Below, piece after piece: positions 40,719 through 43,748 of a DNA stretch of 43,748 nt; the stretch's first letter is position 1, and each line of letters starts with the position of its first letter. The translations under genes were made by a program, and so were the position numbers. The DNA comes from Methylotenera_A sp046594915 (GTDB taxonomy: Bacteria; Pseudomonadota; Gammaproteobacteria; Burkholderiales; Methylophilaceae), in contig JBKJRC010000010.1 of NCBI GenBank assembly GCA_046594915.1, positions 1-43,748 on the forward strand, in the 5' to 3' direction. The notes under the pieces are model-generated. The model had not been told where the DNA came from. It saw only the letters and a list, made by a program, of their open reading frames with translations, and ran no database searches.

Positions 40719-41461
40719 TGACTGCGTTGCTGGGTGGCGCCACCATTCACGCACAAGGTTATGGTTTGTGTTTTTCCCGGTCGGCATCAATTATTTTTTG
40801 CTGTTGATTGTCGCCATCATTTTTAATAGTCTCACGCGCCGCTCTTAACCGCATCTTTCAGTGAAAAATAGTAAAAGCTTTTTTTGCGCAAGAGATTGCC
40901 GCTGAAATGCACTTTGGCGTTACGGCTGAAGATTTAAATGAAGTGTTGAAAGAATATAACCAAGTGCTAGATGTGAGCCGTGACGGCTTGCAAACGCTGT
41001 TACAGCAAACAGAAATGCACGCGTATTGCAGACGTTTTGGCGAGATTACTGGTGCTGACATCATGTCGGCCAATATCATCAGCGCCGAGTTTGCCAGGGA
41101 TTGATAAAGCGCGGCGCATCATCGGCATTATTACGCAAATTGATTTTATGAAAAATGCTAATTTAGATGTGTATCAAGATTTCGACAGTAAACTCATGCA
41201 TTTTATTAAGCGCACCGCGCAACTTATTCAACCAAACCAGAAGTGGCAGGCCAGATTATGAGCTCGCGCGCAGTGACGGCAAAAAGCAATACGCACATCA
41301 TTGAGCAGATTCCGCTGATGATACAACATCGCGTGCACCACCACATTCCTGTGATCAATGAGAATCGTTGGCTGGTGGGAATCGCCACGCAAACCGAATT
41401 AGTGCCTGCGCTTTACCACCGACAAATCAGCAATTTACGCACTTTAGGCTTATCCTCTTGA
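40718..41461 (+). pseudogene. HPP-family membrane protein with CBS domains, truncated and frameshifted
   Basis: Starting exactly at the transposon end, LTALLGGATIHAQGYG matches the last part of the HPP membrane domain (ALTALLGG motif). It then shifts frame to VFFPVGINYFLLLIVAIIFN and stops at TAA after LTRRS. Another frame gives AEMHFGVTAEDLNEVLKEYN to ADIMSANIIS (first CBS domain), stopping at 41104; then RRIIGIITQIDFMKNANLDV, then MSSRAVTAKSNTHIIEQIPL and HIPVINENRWLVGIATQTEL (second CBS domain) to 41461. The N-terminal half is missing. Four frames are used, so it is inactive. Confidence 0.85.
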
Positions 41462-41542
41462 ATAAATTTAGGTTAATTAAATTCTGATTAACTAAAATCT
41501 AGTTAACTGAGTTTTAATCTTAAATTTGGCCCAAAATAAGTG

Positions 41543-42151
41543 TTAAGTATGTTTGTTCAGCTTAGACGTATTTGTCACGCCAGCAGTCAGTGAAAAGCGC
41601 ATGGCTTCTTCCATGGTCATATTGAGCGGTTTGGTCGCAGAGCGTGGCACCAGCACGGCAAATCCGCCAATGCCGTAACTCATTGGAATATACACCAGCA
41701 AGCTATCGGATTGATTGAATCCACCAGGTAAATTGCGCATATCCGCTTGCGTCACCAGCCCAACCACTTGCAAGCCATTTTCGCCTAAACTCACTGAAAC
41801 GACCTGCTCAAAATCCTTATCTTTTGCAGATGAAAAATAATCCAGCAAATCACGAATAGATAAATATACCGACTTGATAACGGGCAATCGAGAAAGCACT
41901 TTCTCGAGCCGCGCAAACAAAAAACGTGCAACAATCGTTTGCATCAAAATGCCCACAAGTAAAGTCACTATCAAGCCAATCGCAACGCCCATGCCTGGCT
42001 TGTAAAATTCATCTGAAATAACGGTGCGAATTAAACCGCCTAAAAGTGTTTCCGTTGCCAGCACGAACCAGTACAGCAAATAAAACGTCAATATAACTGG
42101 CAGTAAAGTGATGAGGCCTGTGAGGAATTTTTTATAAATGGATTTAAGCAT
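41543..42151 (-). CDS. DUF502-family membrane protein
   Basis: 202 residues from MLKSIYKKF. A longer frame from 42220 adds 23 residues (MFFQNVNLNKQHIFF...), but DUF502 proteins begin at the LKSIYKKFLTGLITLLPVIL segment, so 42151 is preferred. Two transmembrane helices (about 7-30 and 56-80 of the short form) enclose a conserved GGLI loop; the soluble part has LSRLPVIKSVYLSIRDLLDY, VVGLVTQADMRNLPGG and LLVYIPMSYGIGGFAVLVPR, all family-typical. The function is not established; relatives are linked to membrane stress or trafficking only by context. No operon partner is visible. Confidence 0.8.
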   Translation of the reverse strand: MLKSIYKKFLTGLITLLPVILTFYLLYWFVLATETLLGGLIRTVISDEFYKPGMGVAIGLIVTLLVGILMQTIVARFLFARLEKVLSRLPVIKSVYLSIRDLLDYFSSAKDKDFEQVVSVSLGENGLQVVGLVTQADMRNLPGGFNQSDSLLVYIPMSYGIGGFAVLVPRSATKPLNMTMEEAMRFSLTAGVTNTSKLNKHT

Positions 42152-42369
42152 GTGTTCTACTTTAGATTTATTGGCAAAAAATATGTGCTGCTTGTTTAAA
42201 TTCACATTTTGAAAAAACATGAATGCATAAATGAATGACTAATTGTCAACTTTTAACTTGAACATTTTACGTTTATCCCCATCTACTAGATAGTTAAATC
42301 AGCAATTATTGCATCGGCTTACTTTGCATAATATCAGTAGTCGTCTTTTTATAGAAAGTAGGAAATATC

Positions 42370-43041
42370 ATGCATAAAAAACTCATCGTCATTTCAGTAT
42401 TAAGTATTTTCACGCTTGGTGGATGTGCCAGCATGACAGAAACACAAAAAGGTACAGCTAAAGGCGCAGGTATCGGTGCTGGCGTTGGTGCGGTAGTTGG
42501 CGCTGTTGCAGGCGGTACAAAAGGCGCTGTGATTGGTGCAGCAGTTGGTGGCGCAGCGGGTGGTGTTGCGGGCAATGTGTGGTCTAAACGCATGCAGGAA
42601 CAGAAAAGACAAATGGAACAAGCCACCGCAGGCACTGGTGTTGCGGTAACTCAAACACCGGATAATCGTTTAAAACTGGATATTCCAAGTGATATTTCGT
42701 TTGCTGTTGGCCGCGCAGATATTCAGCCAAACTTCAGAAACGTATTGGATACTTTTGCAACCAGCTTGGCTAATAATACCGCTTCTACCATCACCATCAT
42801 TGGCCATACCGATAGCTCCGGCACTGACGCAGTTAATAATCCGCTGTCGCTAAATCGTGCCGCTGCAGTGAGAGATTACTTAACCAAAAATAAAACCGTG
42901 TCTGCAAATCGTTTTAGCATTGATGGCCGCGGTTCACGTGAACCACTGGTAGCAAACGATACGGCCGTCAATAAAGCCAAAAATCGTCGGGTAGAGATTT
43001 TTGTTGCTGAACCAGCACCAGTAGCGAGTTCTGCACAATAA
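42370..43041 (+). CDS. OmpA-family outer-membrane lipoprotein with glycine-zipper domain
   Basis: 223 residues. Lipoprotein signal peptide with lipobox TLGGC (Cys about 18). Residues about 28-70 are Gly/Ala-rich with repeated GAGIGAGVGAVVG, a glycine zipper that probably spans or associates with the outer membrane. The OmpA C-terminal domain (about 98-215) binds peptidoglycan: ISFAVGRADIQPNFRNVLDT, IIGHTDSSGTDAVNNPLSLN and RRVEIFV. It resembles YiaD of E. coli. AGTAGGAAA precedes the ATG. A clear terminator follows. Confidence 0.9.
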   Translation: MHKKLIVISVLSIFTLGGCASMTETQKGTAKGAGIGAGVGAVVGAVAGGTKGAVIGAAVGGAAGGVAGNVWSKRMQEQKRQMEQATAGTGVAVTQTPDNRLKLDIPSDISFAVGRADIQPNFRNVLDTFATSLANNTASTITIIGHTDSSGTDAVNNPLSLNRAAAVRDYLTKNKTVSANRFSIDGRGSREPLVANDTAVNKAKNRRVEIFVAEPAPVASSAQ

Positions 43042-43070
43042 ATTTCACCAATAAATAGTATTAATCACGT

Positions 43071-43098
43071 AAAAATAGCCCTTAATTGGGCTATTTTT
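43071..43098. terminator. Rho-independent terminator after the OmpA-type lipoprotein gene
   Basis: AAAAATAGCCC (43071-43081) pairs with GGGCTATTTTT (43088-43098), loop TTAATT, with T and A runs on both sides, so it can also serve the converging DUF3820 gene. Confidence 0.88.
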
Positions 43099-43144
43099 TT
43101 ATTCAAAATTTAATGCATAAATGGCAGGCATGAATGAAGCCTAA

Positions 43145-43354
43145 TTATCGCCTTAATGGTTCAAGCAATTGAGATAATCCATTATGATCTATTTCCTGCA
43201 TCAATGTTAACAAACGCCCTATTTCGCCGGCTGGAAAACCTTTACGCGCGAACCAGTTAAGATACTGGCCCGGCAAATCGGCGATTAAACGACCTTTGTA
43301 TTTGCCATAAGGCATCGTTGTGGTGAGTAAAAGCGGTAAATCATCGGCATGCAT
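43145..43354 (-). CDS. DUF3820-family protein
   Basis: 69 residues from MHADDLPLLL. A longer frame begins at 43402 (85 residues), but its extra segment lies next to the cspA terminator and is unlike relatives, which start close to this point. Conserved blocks are TTTMPYGKYKGRLIADLPGQ and NWFARKGFPAGEIGRLL. Annotated relatives are small soluble proteins of unknown role; some are called putative quorum-sensing-regulated virulence factors, which is not supported by anything in this sequence. Confidence 0.8.
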   Translation of the reverse strand: MHADDLPLLLTTTMPYGKYKGRLIADLPGQYLNWFARKGFPAGEIGRLLTLMQEIDHNGLSQLLEPLRR

Positions 43355-43404
43355 ATTATTTGATTGTGAGTGATTTGGGCAACTTAACCCGAAAAAAAGC
43401 ATAA

Positions 43405-43432
43405 AAAAATGGCCCGGTTAAGGGCCATTTTT
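43405..43432 (-). terminator. Rho-independent terminator of the cold-shock gene
   Basis: AAAAATGGCCC (43405-43415) and GGGCCATTTTT (43422-43432) pair around GGTTAA; on the minus strand a T run follows. It lies 31 bases after the cspA stop. Confidence 0.88.
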
Positions 43433-43462
43433 AAGAACTACAATTTTGTAATGCTTGCTTAC

Positions 43463-43666
43463 TTAAGCTTTTTGGATATTAGAGGCTTGTTTGCCTTTTG
43501 GTCCATCCGTCACGTCAAAACTAACGCGATCGTTTTCTTTCAAGCTTTTGTAACCACTATCTACGATTGCTGAGAAGTGAGCGAATAAATCGTCACCGCC
43601 TGCATCTGGAGTAATAAAGCCGAAGCCTTTAGAGTCATTAAACCATTTTACAATACCTGTTGCCAT
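43463..43666 (-). CDS. cspA: Cold-shock protein, CspA family
   Basis: 67-residue single OB-fold RNA-binding protein. RNP1 is KGFGFITP (about 13-20), RNP2 is DLFAHFS (about 26-32), and the start ATGIVKWFNDSKG is canonical. It melts mRNA secondary structure; members may be cold-induced or constitutive, and the sequence does not say which. The leader upstream (43667-43748) contains GGGTGCCTCCC, a small hairpin, and an AT-rich stretch, but the window ends before a promoter can be judged. Confidence 0.96.
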   Translation of the reverse strand: MATGIVKWFNDSKGFGFITPDAGGDDLFAHFSAIVDSGYKSLKENDRVSFDVTDGPKGKQASNIQKA

Positions 43667-43748
43667 AATCTTACTTTCATACTTTAAAAAAGGGAGGCAC
43701 CCTAAAAGTTTGGGTTTTTAAAATATTACTAGTTTCGAAAACTCAACA

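Noticed and set aside
40247..41461. Several small ORFs (65-93 residues) as independent genes
   Set aside because: They are collinear pieces of one transposase and one HPP-CBS protein in different frames.

Overview
The window looks like chromosome from an AT-leaning betaproteobacterium. The family mix (bacterial alternative oxidase, MetR/MetE, class Ia ribonucleotide reductase under a cobalamin riboswitch, xanthomonadin-type pigment genes) would fit Methylophilaceae, but that placement is inference and was not tested by any search.

Layout. 1-8052 is ordinary chromosome: the 5' end of rpsF, an alternative oxidase, a SemiSWEET transporter, uvrB, a periplasmic trypsin-like protease with a TPR tail, a class I aminotransferase with a TTG start, a YetF-type membrane protein and an AsmA-family protein. 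tRNA-Asn(GTT) at 8137-8212 is followed by a tyrosine-recombinase remnant, and then by a small accessory block: HAD dehalogenase, SDR oxidoreductase with a TetR regulator and a readable promoter/operator, a probably catalytically dead class III cyclase-like membrane protein, and a diguanylate cyclase.

14033-27684 is the centrepiece, a type II polyketide locus for an aryl polyene / xanthomonadin-like pigment. The plus-strand arm encodes an acyl carrier protein, a COG4648 membrane protein, an aryl-ACP ligase, a hotdog dehydratase, an LpxL-type acyltransferase, a LolA-like carrier, an MMPL exporter, a polysaccharide deacetylase, a vestige of a small gene, a ketosynthase, a chain-length-factor-like partner, a second dehydratase and a ketoreductase. 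The converging minus-strand arm encodes a chorismatase of the FkbO/Hyg5/XanB2 type (hydroxybenzoate starter supply), a PlsC-type acyltransferase and a family 2 glycosyltransferase. Many genes overlap or nearly touch. The expected flow is chorismate to hydroxybenzoate, loading on the ACP, KS/CLF elongation with ketoreductase and dehydratases, acyl/glycosyl tailoring at the inner membrane, and export by MMPL plus LolA-like proteins.

27985-41461 mixes active genes with decay: a dead CPA2 (YbaL/KefB-like) antiporter, a periplasmic-sensor GGDEF-EAL protein, divergent metR/metE with a perfect MetR site, a frameshifted flavin/2Fe-2S reductase, the nrdAB operon with tandem NrdR boxes, a cobalamin riboswitch and a hairpin over the ribosome binding site, and a decayed Tn3-family transposase whose terminal inverted repeat abuts a broken HPP-CBS gene. 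The window ends with DUF502, an OmpA-type lipoprotein, DUF3820 and a cold-shock protein. No CRISPR array, rRNA or intact insertion sequence was seen.
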